The notes under the pieces are model-generated. The model had not been told where the DNA came from and made no database searches. It worked only from the letters and a program-made list of their open reading frames with translations. 64,000 nucleotides of DNA from Chryseobacterium sp. ISL-6 (GTDB lineage: Bacteria > Bacteroidota > Bacteroidia > Flavobacteriales > Weeksellaceae), in assembly GCF_018613715.1 (NCBI RefSeq), contig NZ_JAGGPT010000006.1, positions 806,001 to 870,000 on the forward strand, read 5' to 3'. Both the position numbers and the translations under genes were made by a program. Shown here piece after piece: positions 9,261 to 17,040 of the stretch (positions are counted from its first letter, which is position 1; the number at the start of each line of letters is the position of its first letter).

Positions 9261-9366
9261 GTGTATATAAAGTGATTAAGTTATTGGTTTTCAGTAATAT
9301 TTATTTGTAAAACTGTTTTACAAAGTTATTACAATTATTTTTCATAGACAAATTTTCTATCTGCTA

Positions 9367-9374
9367 TACCTTTG
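9367..9374 (+). promoter_or_regulatory. Possible -7 element of the Ala-rich lipoprotein gene
   Basis: TACCTTTG fits TAnnTTTG, 70 nt before the ATG. No clear TTG -33 is seen at the right distance. The leader would be about 65 nt and A-rich. Confidence 0.4.
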
Positions 9375-9444
9375 TCTTGTTCAATTAATAGAACGAAAGA
9401 AAAATTTTATAAAACAATATTAACAAAATTAAATTTAATTTATT

Positions 9445-9786
9445 ATGAAAAAGTCATTATTCGTAGCTGCTATCGCTGCAATCTCTCTAGTTGCTTGTAA
9501 AAAAACTGAAGCTACTTCTACTGAAGGTGCTGCTGATTCTGCTGCTGTTGCTGCTACTGATTCTGCTGCTGTTGTAGCTGATTCTGCTGCTCAAGTTGTT
9601 GATTCTGCTGCTACTACTACTGTAGATGCTGCTAAAGGTGCTGCTGCTGCAACTACTACTGCTGCTGCTGACGCTGCTAAAGGAGCTGCTGCTGGTGCTG
9701 CTGATGCTGCTAAAGGAGCTGCTGATGCTGCTAAAGATGCAACTAAAGAAGCTGCTAAAGAAGTTAAAGACGCTACTAAAAAATAA
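9445..9786 (+). CDS. Ala-rich repetitive lipoprotein
   Basis: The 113-residue product has a lipoprotein signal (MKKSLFVAAI... LVAC, Cys18) followed by about 95 residues made almost only of Ala, Asp, Thr, Ser, Val and Lys. The repeats are of the type ADSAA in the first half and DAAKGAA in the second, ending in a Lys-rich tail. The composition predicts a long amphipathic helix similar to LEA-like or histone-H1-like proteins, tethered to a membrane. GCT codons dominate. A strong terminator follows. It is likely abundant, but its role is unknown. Confidence 0.75.
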   Translation: MKKSLFVAAIAAISLVACKKTEATSTEGAADSAAVAATDSAAVVADSAAQVVDSAATTTVDAAKGAAAATTTAAADAAKGAAAGAADAAKGAADAAKDATKEAAKEVKDATKK

Positions 9787-9812
9787 TTTTAGTAACTTAA
9801 CTAAAATAAAAG

Positions 9813-9837
9813 AACCGTTTCGCTTGGCGAAGCGGTT
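9813..9837 (+). terminator. Rho-independent terminator
   Basis: AACCGTTTCGC / GCGAAGCGGTT form an 11-bp stem with one G-U pair and a 3-nt loop, followed directly by a T-run. It ends the Ala-rich lipoprotein transcript. Confidence 0.9.
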
Positions 9838-9866
9838 TTTTTATGCTTTATATTTTATTAGCTTTC

Positions 9867-10634
9867 TTAATGTCTTTTCTGTTTTAGAGATTCATAACAG
9901 GTAATCGCTACGGCATTACTCAGATTTAGAGAGTCGATGCTTCCTACCATAGGAATAAGTGTATTCTTACCTTTACCGATCCAAAAATCGCTTAAACCTG
10001 AATGCTCTGTTCCAAATAGAATGGCAGATTTTTGGGTCAGATCCCTTTTATATAGGTCTTCAGCACTCTCATCCATAATCGTTGTATAGATACTGAACTG
10101 ATTCCTTTTCAGAAAATCCAGGGTCTCTTCATTTTCAGCTTGAAAGACTTCCATTCCGAAAAGACATCCAACACTGGAACGAATTACATTTGGGTTGTAA
10201 AAATCAGCTTTAGCATCAGTTATAATTAATGCATCAATTCCAAAAGCTTCACAGCTTCTTAAAATAGCTCCCAGATTTCCCGGCTTTTCAATACCTTCAA
10301 CAATAATTATAGTCGCATTTTCTTTAGGATTAAAAGAAGAAAGTTCAGATTCTTTGATCTTATAAATTCCAATAATACCTTCAGAACTTCCGCGATATGC
10401 AATCTTTTCATAAACTTTCTCACTTACATAATATACTTTACCAGTAGGTGTTTCTCCTTTGAAGATACTCTCACAAATAAAAAATTCTATAGGTTCAAAA
10501 TCAAACTTTTGTGCCCTTTCATTTTCCTGCTGTCCTTCCACTACAAAAACTTTAGATTTCTTTCTGAATCTGTTATCGGTAAGAAGCTTGGTAATATTCT
10601 TGATTTTATCGTTCTGAAAACTCTCTATTAGCAT
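9867..10634 (-). CDS. TrmH/SpoU family RNA 2'-O-methyltransferase
   Basis: SAM-dependent RNA methyltransferase with a trefoil-knot fold. The 255-residue product has the N-terminal substrate-binding domain (1-95) and the three SPOUT motifs: motif 1 EGIEKPGNLGAILRSCEAFG around residue 110, motif 2 LFGTEHSGLSDFW around 205, and motif 3 SLNLSNAVAITCYE near the C-terminus. The exact RNA target (rRNA or tRNA) cannot be told. It is the last gene of a minus-strand run, 20 nt after the CPBP gene. Confidence 0.9.
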   Translation of the reverse strand: MLIESFQNDKIKNITKLLTDNRFRKKSKVFVVEGQQENERAQKFDFEPIEFFICESIFKGETPTGKVYYVSEKVYEKIAYRGSSEGIIGIYKIKESELSSFNPKENATIIIVEGIEKPGNLGAILRSCEAFGIDALIITDAKADFYNPNVIRSSVGCLFGMEVFQAENEETLDFLKRNQFSIYTTIMDESAEDLYKRDLTQKSAILFGTEHSGLSDFWIGKGKNTLIPMVGSIDSLNLSNAVAITCYESLKQKRH

Positions 10635-10654
10635 TCTGCAAAATTATGCAAAAT

Positions 10655-11446
10655 TTATTGTTCAGTTTCCTTACTTTTTAAGAAAAGACTTTTCATTGTG
10701 ATTTCAAATGGAATTTTCTTTTTCTTCTTATAGTAGATGGTAATGAATATGATTAGAAGTATTGATGTGAATTTAAAGAGATTACCATATAAGTTGCCGG
10801 ATACATTTTCTGAAACATTGAATATCTCCCAATATAAATTCATGAATAGATGAACAAAAATTGCTGTCCATAAGTTAAGGTTCCACTCCATATAGATCCA
10901 TGAAAAAAGGACAGATCCTAAGAAGGTAATTGTAAATATTTCAATAATCTCAACAGTATCTTTGCTTTGGTATAAATGAACCTGTGCAAAAAGAAATGAA
11001 CCTAATAGTATAGAACCAATGAACCCCAACCTGCTGTATTTGTATAAAATTCCGATTAAAAAAGCTCTGAAGATTAACTCTTCAAAAAAAGATGACGATA
11101 CTGTATTGATAAATAAGGATTCAATATCGGTTTTTTCAATTAACTGGAAGAATAAAAAATAACCGATCAACATTGGTAAGGTGCCTGTAAATGCTAAAGC
11201 AAATCCTATGAATGGGGATCTATTCAAAGAAAGTAAATTCACTAACTTCTTTTGTGGAAATAAGATTTTTAATGTTATAATTAATGGAATCAAAGATATT
11301 GAATAGGCAATAATGTGGGCAAAGGCTTTACTGGCAAAGATCTCTTTGCTGTAATTTTGAATGGGTTTGAAGCAGAAAAGATCAAAAAAATAGTAAGAAA
11401 GAAACCCAAGAACAAATACAATATAAAAATAAACAGTTTTACTCAT
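10655..11446 (-). CDS. CPBP family intramembrane metalloprotease
   Basis: Integral membrane protein of 263 residues with about seven hydrophobic segments. The CPBP/Abi motifs are present: EE-x3-R at Glu122, Glu123 and Arg127 (FFEELIFRAF), a later histidine in AQVHLY, and the H-x3-N motif in FVHLFMNLYW. Family members cleave prenylated or other substrates within the membrane, or mediate bacteriocin immunity; the substrate here is unknown. A longer frame opens with TTG at 11464, but the ATG at 11446 is preferred. Confidence 0.85.
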   Translation of the reverse strand: MSKTVYFYIVFVLGFLSYYFFDLFCFKPIQNYSKEIFASKAFAHIIAYSISLIPLIITLKILFPQKKLVNLLSLNRSPFIGFALAFTGTLPMLIGYFLFFQLIEKTDIESLFINTVSSSFFEELIFRAFLIGILYKYSRLGFIGSILLGSFLFAQVHLYQSKDTVEIIEIFTITFLGSVLFSWIYMEWNLNLWTAIFVHLFMNLYWEIFNVSENVSGNLYGNLFKFTSILLIIFITIYYKKKKKIPFEITMKSLFLKSKETEQ

Positions 11447-11535
11447 GTTAAAAAATTTGAGCAAAAATGTTTCTTAATAAAGAGATTGTCAAATCTATGT
11501 GACCAAAAGCAGAATAATGTGACGAATAACAAAGA

Positions 11536-12393
11536 TTATACGTTCAGACTTTGCAGTAAAGAAATTACATACGGGGCATAGCTTCTGGAAACAGGAATTG
11601 CAAGGTCTATTTTTTCTATACTTAATTTGTATCCCTGAGCATTTCCTTTAATGTTTTTTACTTTATTTAGATTGATAATGTATGATCTATGACATCTCTT
11701 AATGGTGTGTGTTTCTACCTGATTCAACAGCTTTGATGAGCTTATCCTCAGCAAAACTTTTTTTACAGTATGATGTTCATTATAATAAACAGCACAATAA
11801 TTTTCCAAAGATTGGGCATAGATAAAATCGTCTTCCAAGATCTCTAGTTTAGAGGTGCCTGTACTGATTTCTAAAGTTTTTTTACTTAAGTCGTCATCTA
11901 TAATAGGTGTTTCTTGTAATTGAGCAGAAATCCTCATTGCAGTATTTTCGTGGTCTTTTTTTAGATAAATATATCTTGATAAAACATAAATAATAGAAAT
12001 GGGTATTCCGATCGCAAAAGTATACATAAGCATGTAGAGGTAATTGACGAAGTCGAGTTGTACATGGCTAATTATTAGTGAATTATAAAAATATGATGGA
12101 ATAGATGCTAATAATAAAATGCTGGATATTTTTATTAATTCATTACCCACATTCCAATTATTGATCTTTAGAACCAAAAGATTAATGATGTAGAAAAAGA
12201 TTCCAAAAATAATAGAATAAGGGAAGAGTAAAAGATATTTATATTCATGATGGAATTGATCCGTATCAAATGGTTGAAAAATAATTAAGAAGAGGTAAAT
12301 CAGAATTCCTGCAGATAGTGAAGAAACTAGCACTTCTTTTTGAGATTCAGATTTTGGATAAGGGTACGATGTAAAAGAAAATATTTGAATCAT
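11536..12393 (-). CDS. Membrane-anchored LytTR-domain transcriptional regulator
   Basis: The 285-residue protein has four predicted transmembrane helices in its first 145 residues and a C-terminal LytTR DNA-binding domain (about 185-282) with the usual core (FIYAQSLENYCAVYY, then HRSYIINLNKV). There is no receiver domain, so it is not an ordinary response regulator; the membrane part probably senses the signal directly. DNA is contacted by the beta-rich LytTR fold. It sits between a small membrane protein gene and the CPBP protease gene on the same strand. Confidence 0.88.
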   Translation of the reverse strand: MIQIFSFTSYPYPKSESQKEVLVSSLSAGILIYLFLIIFQPFDTDQFHHEYKYLLLFPYSIIFGIFFYIINLLVLKINNWNVGNELIKISSILLLASIPSYFYNSLIISHVQLDFVNYLYMLMYTFAIGIPISIIYVLSRYIYLKKDHENTAMRISAQLQETPIIDDDLSKKTLEISTGTSKLEILEDDFIYAQSLENYCAVYYNEHHTVKKVLLRISSSKLLNQVETHTIKRCHRSYIINLNKVKNIKGNAQGYKLSIEKIDLAIPVSRSYAPYVISLLQSLNV

Positions 12394-12415
12394 CTTACAA
12401 AATTGAAATTCTATT

Positions 12416-12826
12416 TTAAGCTTGCACTTTCAAAGGAGACCTTAAAAGAATGAGGTTTCCAATAAACAAAGAAAGACCACTTGCTATCCAAAGGTAGTAT
12501 CCCAAACCATAAGAGACTATAGGAGATTTATGTCCTGCTTCATCAACGGTTATTGATTCTGCAGACAGATAGTATAAAGACATACAGATCGCCAGAAAAC
12601 TAAAAACGGTTGAGATTTTCACCTGTTTCAACAACAAAAAGAATAATGCGATAAAAAACAGAGGATTGGCAAGCCATGCAACCCCTTCTCCAAACAGATC
12701 CATCCAGCCTAAAAGGAAGCATGCAAATGCGTGCATCTCATTCCCTTTTGTATATACAGCTGTTTGTGTCAGGGAAATTATAAATATAGCAAGACTTACG
12801 ATAATAACGATTTGTGATCTTTTCAT
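12416..12826 (-). CDS. Small membrane protein, unknown function
   Basis: The 136-residue protein has about four hydrophobic segments (near 5-22, 33-47, 52-66 and 110-128) and no recognised motif. It starts 7 nt after the rmuC stop and ends 22 nt before the LytTR gene, so it probably shares a transcript with both. Confidence 0.7.
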   Translation of the reverse strand: MKRSQIVIIVSLAIFIISLTQTAVYTKGNEMHAFACFLLGWMDLFGEGVAWLANPLFFIALFFLLLKQVKISTVFSFLAICMSLYYLSAESITVDEAGHKSPIVSYGLGYYLWIASGLSLFIGNLILLRSPLKVQA

Positions 12827-12833
12827 TGGATTA

Positions 12834-14336
12834 TTATTCTAGATTCGGTGTAGCTTCACCGTTTTCAATAAGACTTTGAGGAAGTTCCTTTTTATTCTTT
12901 ATTCCTAGTGATTTCAGTTTTTGAGTTTGGTTGATCAGATTATCATTTCCTGTTGAAAGTTGCTTATAGGCATCATTGAAAACATTCTTTGCCTGATCCA
13001 AATTCTTACCTACTTTTTCAAGGTTCTCAACGAACCCTACAAATTTATCATACAATTTAGCTCCTCTATCTGCAATCTCCATAGAATTTTTATTTTGATA
13101 CTCACGTTTCCACAAGTCGGCGATCAGTTTTAGGGAAGTGATCAAATTGCTTGGATTTAAAAGAAGAATCCTTTTGTCATAAGCAAAATTCCAAAGATTC
13201 TGATCAGCTTGCATTGCTGCAATATAGGCTGGTTCACTTGGGATAAACATCATCACAAAATCTAAAGATTTTCCATAATCATCATATGCTTTCTGGCTCA
13301 ATTGATTAATATGGTTTTTTACAGAACCTAAATGCTGGTTAAGTTTTATAGCATGGATATCAGGATCAGTTTCATCTACCAGCTCCGTAAATGCTGTTAA
13401 AGAAACTTTTGAATCTATGATCACATTTCTTTCATCAGGGTATTTTACCACAGCATCAGGACGCATTTTCTTTCCTGAAAATTCTGAAAATAATGCCTTG
13501 TTATCTTCATCCCGAAGTTCATGTTCAAGAAAATATTCCCTTCCTTTTACCAACCCTGACTTTTCAAGGATACTTTCAAGGATCATTTCACCCCAGTTAC
13601 CCTGTGTTTTGCTTTCGCCTTTTAATGCTCTTGTCAGCTTCTTTGCATCTTCAGAGATCTGTTGGTTAAGTACGGCAAGCTCTCTTACTTTTTCAGCTAA
13701 AGAAAAACGTTCTTTATTTTCTTGTTCATAAGCTTCATTGACCCTGTTTTTTAGATCTGCAATTTTTTCCTGAAATGGTTCCAGAATTGTTTTGAGATTA
13801 CTTTGATTCAGTATGGTAAATTTTTCTGATTTTTCCTCCAGGATTTTATTGGCTAAATTTTCAAATTGGATTTTTGAATCTTCCTGGATTTTTATTATTT
13901 CTTCCTTTTGAGTTTCAAGGGATTTCTTTAAACTATCATTAATTGCAGATAATTCTGAATTACGGGCAAAAATATGTTGTTTTTCTGTTATTAAACTTTC
14001 AAGTTGAGAAGTTTGTTTTGCAGTGATCTGTTTCTGTTCCTGGAACTGAGTATGTAAAGAGGAGTGTTCTGCAGAAATTTTAGCGTACTCATTTTTTAGA
14101 TCATTTAATAGATCGAGTTGCTGCTGGTTAAGATCTTTTTCGATATTAATATTTTGATTAAGTTCCTGGATTTTTAGACTAGAATTTTCTAAATCTGAAC
14201 TATTCTTAATAGATAAATTTTTAATTTCATCATAAGAGGTTCTTGAAACCATTGATGATTTCAGGATATAGTATAAAACAATAGCGCCTAATATTCCGCC
14301 AACAATAAAACCAACGATTAAATATGTCATCTCCAT
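12834..14336 (-). CDS. rmuC: DNA recombination protein RmuC
   Basis: RmuC limits rearrangements at inverted repeats and carries a nuclease-like fold. The 500-residue product has an N-terminal membrane anchor (about 3-25), a long coiled coil (about 30-230) and the conserved RmuC domain (about 235-440: TQGNWGEMILESILEKSGL, RPDAVVKYPDERNVIIDSKVSL). The start may be the second ATG at 14330, because a TAATTTTG -7 element ends at 14341, only 4 nt before the first ATG. The transcript would be nearly leaderless. Confidence 0.92.
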   Translation of the reverse strand: MEMTYLIVGFIVGGILGAIVLYYILKSSMVSRTSYDEIKNLSIKNSSDLENSSLKIQELNQNINIEKDLNQQQLDLLNDLKNEYAKISAEHSSLHTQFQEQKQITAKQTSQLESLITEKQHIFARNSELSAINDSLKKSLETQKEEIIKIQEDSKIQFENLANKILEEKSEKFTILNQSNLKTILEPFQEKIADLKNRVNEAYEQENKERFSLAEKVRELAVLNQQISEDAKKLTRALKGESKTQGNWGEMILESILEKSGLVKGREYFLEHELRDEDNKALFSEFSGKKMRPDAVVKYPDERNVIIDSKVSLTAFTELVDETDPDIHAIKLNQHLGSVKNHINQLSQKAYDDYGKSLDFVMMFIPSEPAYIAAMQADQNLWNFAYDKRILLLNPSNLITSLKLIADLWKREYQNKNSMEIADRGAKLYDKFVGFVENLEKVGKNLDQAKNVFNDAYKQLSTGNDNLINQTQKLKSLGIKNKKELPQSLIENGEATPNLE

Positions 14337-14340
14337 TCCC

Positions 14341-14348
14341 CAAAATTA
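14341..14348 (-). promoter_or_regulatory. -7 element of rmuC
   Basis: TAATTTTG on the minus strand matches the consensus and lies 4 nt before the first ATG, 10 nt before the second. No clear -33 TTG. Confidence 0.45.
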
Positions 14349-14424
14349 GGAAAAAAAGCTGGGTGTAAAACTTGTTAAGATTTTTTTCGGGTTAAGGTTT
14401 GTCAGTTTTTACGGTCCACAAAAA

Positions 14425-14448
14425 AAAGTGAGCCGGAAAGCTCACTTT
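14425..14448 (-). terminator. Terminator of the double-glycine peptide gene
   Basis: Arms AAAGTGAGC / GCTCACTTT with a 6-nt loop; on the minus strand the hairpin is followed by a run of Ts. It lies 17 nt downstream of the peptide stop codon. Confidence 0.85.
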
Positions 14449-14465
14449 ATCTATTATAGGTCAGA

Positions 14466-14699
14466 TTACGGAGTGATGATAATCGGATCCGGGAAAGGTT
14501 CAAGAACCAAGGGTTTGCACATTGCGGCTGGTTCGCATCTTCCACCCATACATATAAAATTTGTCATAGTAGTGGAGCCGTCAGGACATCTGATCAAGGC
14601 TTCGCCAGGACACCCTCCAGGGCATTGTGCAGGATACAAAGTTCCTCCAAAGACATCTTTCAAATTTGTTCTTGAAAGTTTTGTTAAGTTCTTTTTCAT
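14466..14699 (-). CDS. Double-glycine leader peptide, bacteriocin/RiPP-like precursor
   Basis: The 77-residue product opens with a leader of the type MKKNLTKLSRTNLKDVFGG, ending in the Gly-Gly site used by C39 peptidase exporters, then a 58-residue core with six cysteines (residues 26, 30, 38, 50, 55 and 61) and a Pro-rich tail. This resembles the GG-leader natural-product precursors common in Bacteroidota. No peptidase-transporter, cyclase or maturase gene lies next to it, so export would rely on genes elsewhere. It has its own terminator, which supports a real transcript. Confidence 0.75.
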   Translation of the reverse strand: MKKNLTKLSRTNLKDVFGGTLYPAQCPGGCPGEALIRCPDGSTTMTNFICMGGRCEPAAMCKPLVLEPFPDPIIITP

Positions 14700-14879
14700 G
14701 GTTTAATTTTTTTTGTTTAGTAATTGTTTTATTCTTGACTTTCTTATAATATAATTTATAAGAAATTGAATTACAGGCTAAAATAGTAAAAATTAAATCA
14801 CTATTGCGTTATAAAAGAAATATTTTAAATAAAGATTTTTCTTTCATTAAAATAACAAATATTGTCCTTGCTTATGATT

Positions 14880-14960
14880 GTCATTCTCGGTAGAATGAAG
14901 TTTGGCGAAGGATCATATTGGGAGCAGATCGGGAACCTCGTTCTTATAGGATGAAGGATT
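14880..14960. repeat. Possible degenerate copy of a dispersed intergenic repeat
   Basis: The stretch starts with CATTCT-CGGT-AGAATG (6-bp arms), continues with GAAGTTTGGCGAAGGATC and ends near AGGATGAAGGAT. Layout and wording resemble the TCATTCTGA...GAAG...GAATCT intergenic repeats I know from Bacteroidota genomes. This is memory-based similarity, not an alignment. The rest of 14700-14961 is AT-rich and shows no gene. Confidence 0.35.
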
Positions 14961-14961
14961 T

Positions 14962-15936
14962 TTATTTCTTTTTTGTTTTTTCTTCCAGTTTAGGTAATTC
15001 TTTTTTGTACTGTTCAACATCCCATTTAATTTGCCAATTGCTCACATATTCTGCTAAAGGAGGAAGTCCAACTTCTGCACGTCTTTTATCTACATTATCG
15101 GGGTCTTCTAAAGGAGATACAAAGTAAACCTGTGTTTGTTGATCACGTCCGATTTGGCTGCCGTAAATTTGTTTTTTGCCTTGTCTTAATGCTACTCTGT
15201 CTTCGAGCAAAGCTAAACTGCTGCCCTGTGCTTTACCATTTTTTACAGCATCTCTCATCATCGGTAAATATTTTTCTTGTGTCGCGAGGTCAGCATGCTG
15301 GATCACAAGGAATAATGTGGTGCTTCCTTGGCCGCCCACAACATCAGGGCCTACCCAGCCATATTTATCAAGTATTTTTTTTACTTCTATTAAATTCAAA
15401 GAATCTTTTTCGTCTATCATTTTCCAATGATCTTTTATTTCCTTTGAATTCTGTCCATACTTTTTCTCAATTCCATCAATTTCTTTTCTGTATTTCTGAT
15501 CTTCAATATAGATATTGCTTAGCATTTCTACCAATGGTTTATTAAGATTAGCTTCTGCTTTGTCTTTGTTCTGCTTGATTTTTTCCAATAATGGTTTCCA
15601 TCGGATATCGGCATGTAAAGAGTTTAAATCTGTGTCAGTTGTTATATGATTATAATTGGTGTACTTTGCAGCGACTCTGTTAAGTTGAAAGAACGCACTG
15701 TCTGGGACTGATGCCAATGCCCACGAACAAGCAGCATTATATCTGTCATTTATAGAGCCCTGCCAGCCATTAGATTTAAACGCTTCGGAATATCTGTCTG
15801 CTGAATTTCTGAATTCTTTTGCATTATAAAGTGATTCTGCAGTTTTAACTTTATCATGATATTCTTTGGGAACACTTTGCCCAAAACTAAAGTTTGTTGT
15901 TAGAATAATTATAAAGACTAAAATTGTTTTTTTCAT
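14962..15936 (-). CDS. Exported DUF6624-like protein with TPR-like N-terminus
   Basis: After a signal peptide (MKKTILVFIIIL...SFGQ) the 324-residue product has a helical TPR-like region (about 25-110) and a C-terminal part (about 130-300) with the pattern GGQGSTTLFLVIQHADLATQ... LALLEDRVALRQGKKQIYGSQ, which I associate with the DUF6624 family. Function is unknown. The frame is open further upstream to 15981, but the ATG at 15936 gives a proper signal peptide. It is a single gene. Confidence 0.75.
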   Translation of the reverse strand: MKKTILVFIIILTTNFSFGQSVPKEYHDKVKTAESLYNAKEFRNSADRYSEAFKSNGWQGSINDRYNAACSWALASVPDSAFFQLNRVAAKYTNYNHITTDTDLNSLHADIRWKPLLEKIKQNKDKAEANLNKPLVEMLSNIYIEDQKYRKEIDGIEKKYGQNSKEIKDHWKMIDEKDSLNLIEVKKILDKYGWVGPDVVGGQGSTTLFLVIQHADLATQEKYLPMMRDAVKNGKAQGSSLALLEDRVALRQGKKQIYGSQIGRDQQTQVYFVSPLEDPDNVDKRRAEVGLPPLAEYVSNWQIKWDVEQYKKELPKLEEKTKKK

Positions 15937-16032
15937 AAAATTATGATTGATTGTTAGTTTAAAGACTATGACTAGATCCAATATGTTTGTTGGACTAATT
16001 ATTTTGTAGATTATGAATTTACATTTATTTTG

Positions 16033-16143
16033 CTAATAAAAGAAAATTTTATGTGGTTTTAGAACGTGATTTTGAACTCTTTTTTGAAGGTCATAAAGAT
16101 TGATATGATAACCCATAATTTTCTCAACAATCTCAGCTTTCAT
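16033..16143 (-). CDS. Short ORF with a strong Shine-Dalgarno site, possible remnant
   Basis: A 36-residue ORF (MKAEIVEKIMGYHINLYDLQ at the start) ending in TAG. It is preceded by AGGAGGAG about 8 nt before the ATG, which is unusual in Bacteroidota. No family recognised. It may be a degraded gene or a small protein acquired from a Firmicute-like donor. Confidence 0.3.
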   Translation of the reverse strand: MKAEIVEKIMGYHINLYDLQKRVQNHVLKPHKIFFY

Positions 16144-16151
16144 TTTAATTT

Positions 16152-16159
16152 CTCCTCCT
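16152..16159 (-). promoter_or_regulatory. Canonical Shine-Dalgarno sequence (unusual here)
   Basis: AGGAGGAG on the minus strand, 8 nt upstream of the ATG at 16143. Ribosomes of Flavobacteriia mostly ignore such sites, so its presence is unusual and may mark foreign DNA. Confidence 0.5.
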
Positions 16160-16392
16160 GTGATAATAGAAAAGCCTTTTCTAATGTATTTGATTTATCT
16201 TGGCAGTAATTGCAGGTTATAGGGAAACCAGGCAAGGATGAAAGACTAAGTTTATCTTTTATATTGATGGATTTTTTAAACTCATGAAAAGGTTGTTTGT
16301 TTTTTCTTTAAAATTTAATTTTTCAAAATCACAAATTTTTGTCTGCGAAAAAAACTTTGTACACTAACAACAATAAAAGTGGCAAGTTGTTT

Positions 16393-17040
16393 TCATTTTA
16401 CGATTGTTGAGTAGATATTGGCTATGATTCCTGAATCAAAGTGGGTTGAGCTTTCAAGTTTTAAGTCAATTGGATTTGGGGCCAATGCAAACAATGGAAT
16501 ACCTTTGCCAAGAATGACAGGGTGAATTACCAGTCGATATTCGTCAATAAGTTCATGTTTAACAAGGTCTTGAGCAAAGCTGGCACCCCCATGAGCCAGA
16601 ATAAACTTACCGTCTTGCTGTTTAAGTTTTGTAATGTCAGAAACTATATCACTCGCAATTGAGGCTTCTGACCAGGTTCCTGCACTTTTAGAAATGGTAG
16701 TTTTAACAATTCCTTTTTCGGCATCTTGACGTGAACTGTCTTTGAAAGCCTGGGTTGTTAATTCATCTCTAGTTTGCTCTACAAAACCCTTCTTTGAAAA
16801 AACAACTTTTGGTATTTCGTTCATTGGAACTGCCAGAGGGTCTGGTGATGTGGGCCAATAGGCAACCATATCATGAAATGTCCGGCTACCCATAATGTGA
16901 ACTCCCGCATCCCAAAGTGTTTTTTCAATCCAATCAAATGCTGATTGATCTCTTGTCCGCAGTAGCCAATCAATTTCTCCATTTGGTCCACAGACAAATC
17001 CGTCAGCGGACACGGACATTTTTAAAACTAGTTTTCTCAT
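16393..17040 (-). CDS. RibD C-terminal / dihydrofolate reductase family protein
   Basis: NADPH-dependent reductase fold of the RibD-C/DHFR-like group; the substrate is unknown. The 215-residue product has the family N-terminus (MRKLVLKMSVSADGFVCGP), the MGSRTFHDMVAYWP segment near residue 55, the FILAHGGASFAQDL motif near 150 and the HPVILGKGIPLF motif near 180. The start at 17040 is chosen over a TTG at 17061 because AGGAGG lies 4 nt upstream and the shorter N-terminus fits the family. The strong Shine-Dalgarno site and Firmicute-like appearance suggest horizontal acquisition. Confidence 0.85.
   Translation of the reverse strand: MRKLVLKMSVSADGFVCGPNGEIDWLLRTRDQSAFDWIEKTLWDAGVHIMGSRTFHDMVAYWPTSPDPLAVPMNEIPKVVFSKKGFVEQTRDELTTQAFKDSSRQDAEKGIVKTTISKSAGTWSEASIASDIVSDITKLKQQDGKFILAHGGASFAQDLVKHELIDEYRLVIHPVILGKGIPLFALAPNPIDLKLESSTHFDSGIIANIYSTIVK

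Larger units (their letters stand above)
15937..16392. other. 456-bp region with only a short ORF
   Basis: AT-rich stretch between two minus-strand genes. The only coding candidate is the 36-codon ORF listed separately. A second minus-strand frame just upstream of it (about 49 codons, no clear start) ends with a TGA overlapping that ATG. Both look like remnants. Confidence 0.4.

Noticed and set aside
9626..9904. Plus-strand ORF with a poly-leucine-like sequence
   Set aside because: It is the +1 shadow of the GCT-rich Ala repeat gene at 9445-9786 and its protein is only a by-product of the repeat.
13417..13731. Plus-strand ORF of 104 codons opposite rmuC
   Set aside because: Antisense shadow of a coiled-coil coding region; no promoter or protein-like motif.
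15132..15545. Plus-strand ORF opposite the DUF6624-like gene
   Set aside because: Antisense shadow with Cys/His/Leu-rich random text.
16033..16143. Short ORF as the ribosomal protein bS21, whose mRNA is known to have a strong Shine-Dalgarno site in Flavobacteriia
   Set aside because: The 36-residue sequence does not resemble bS21.
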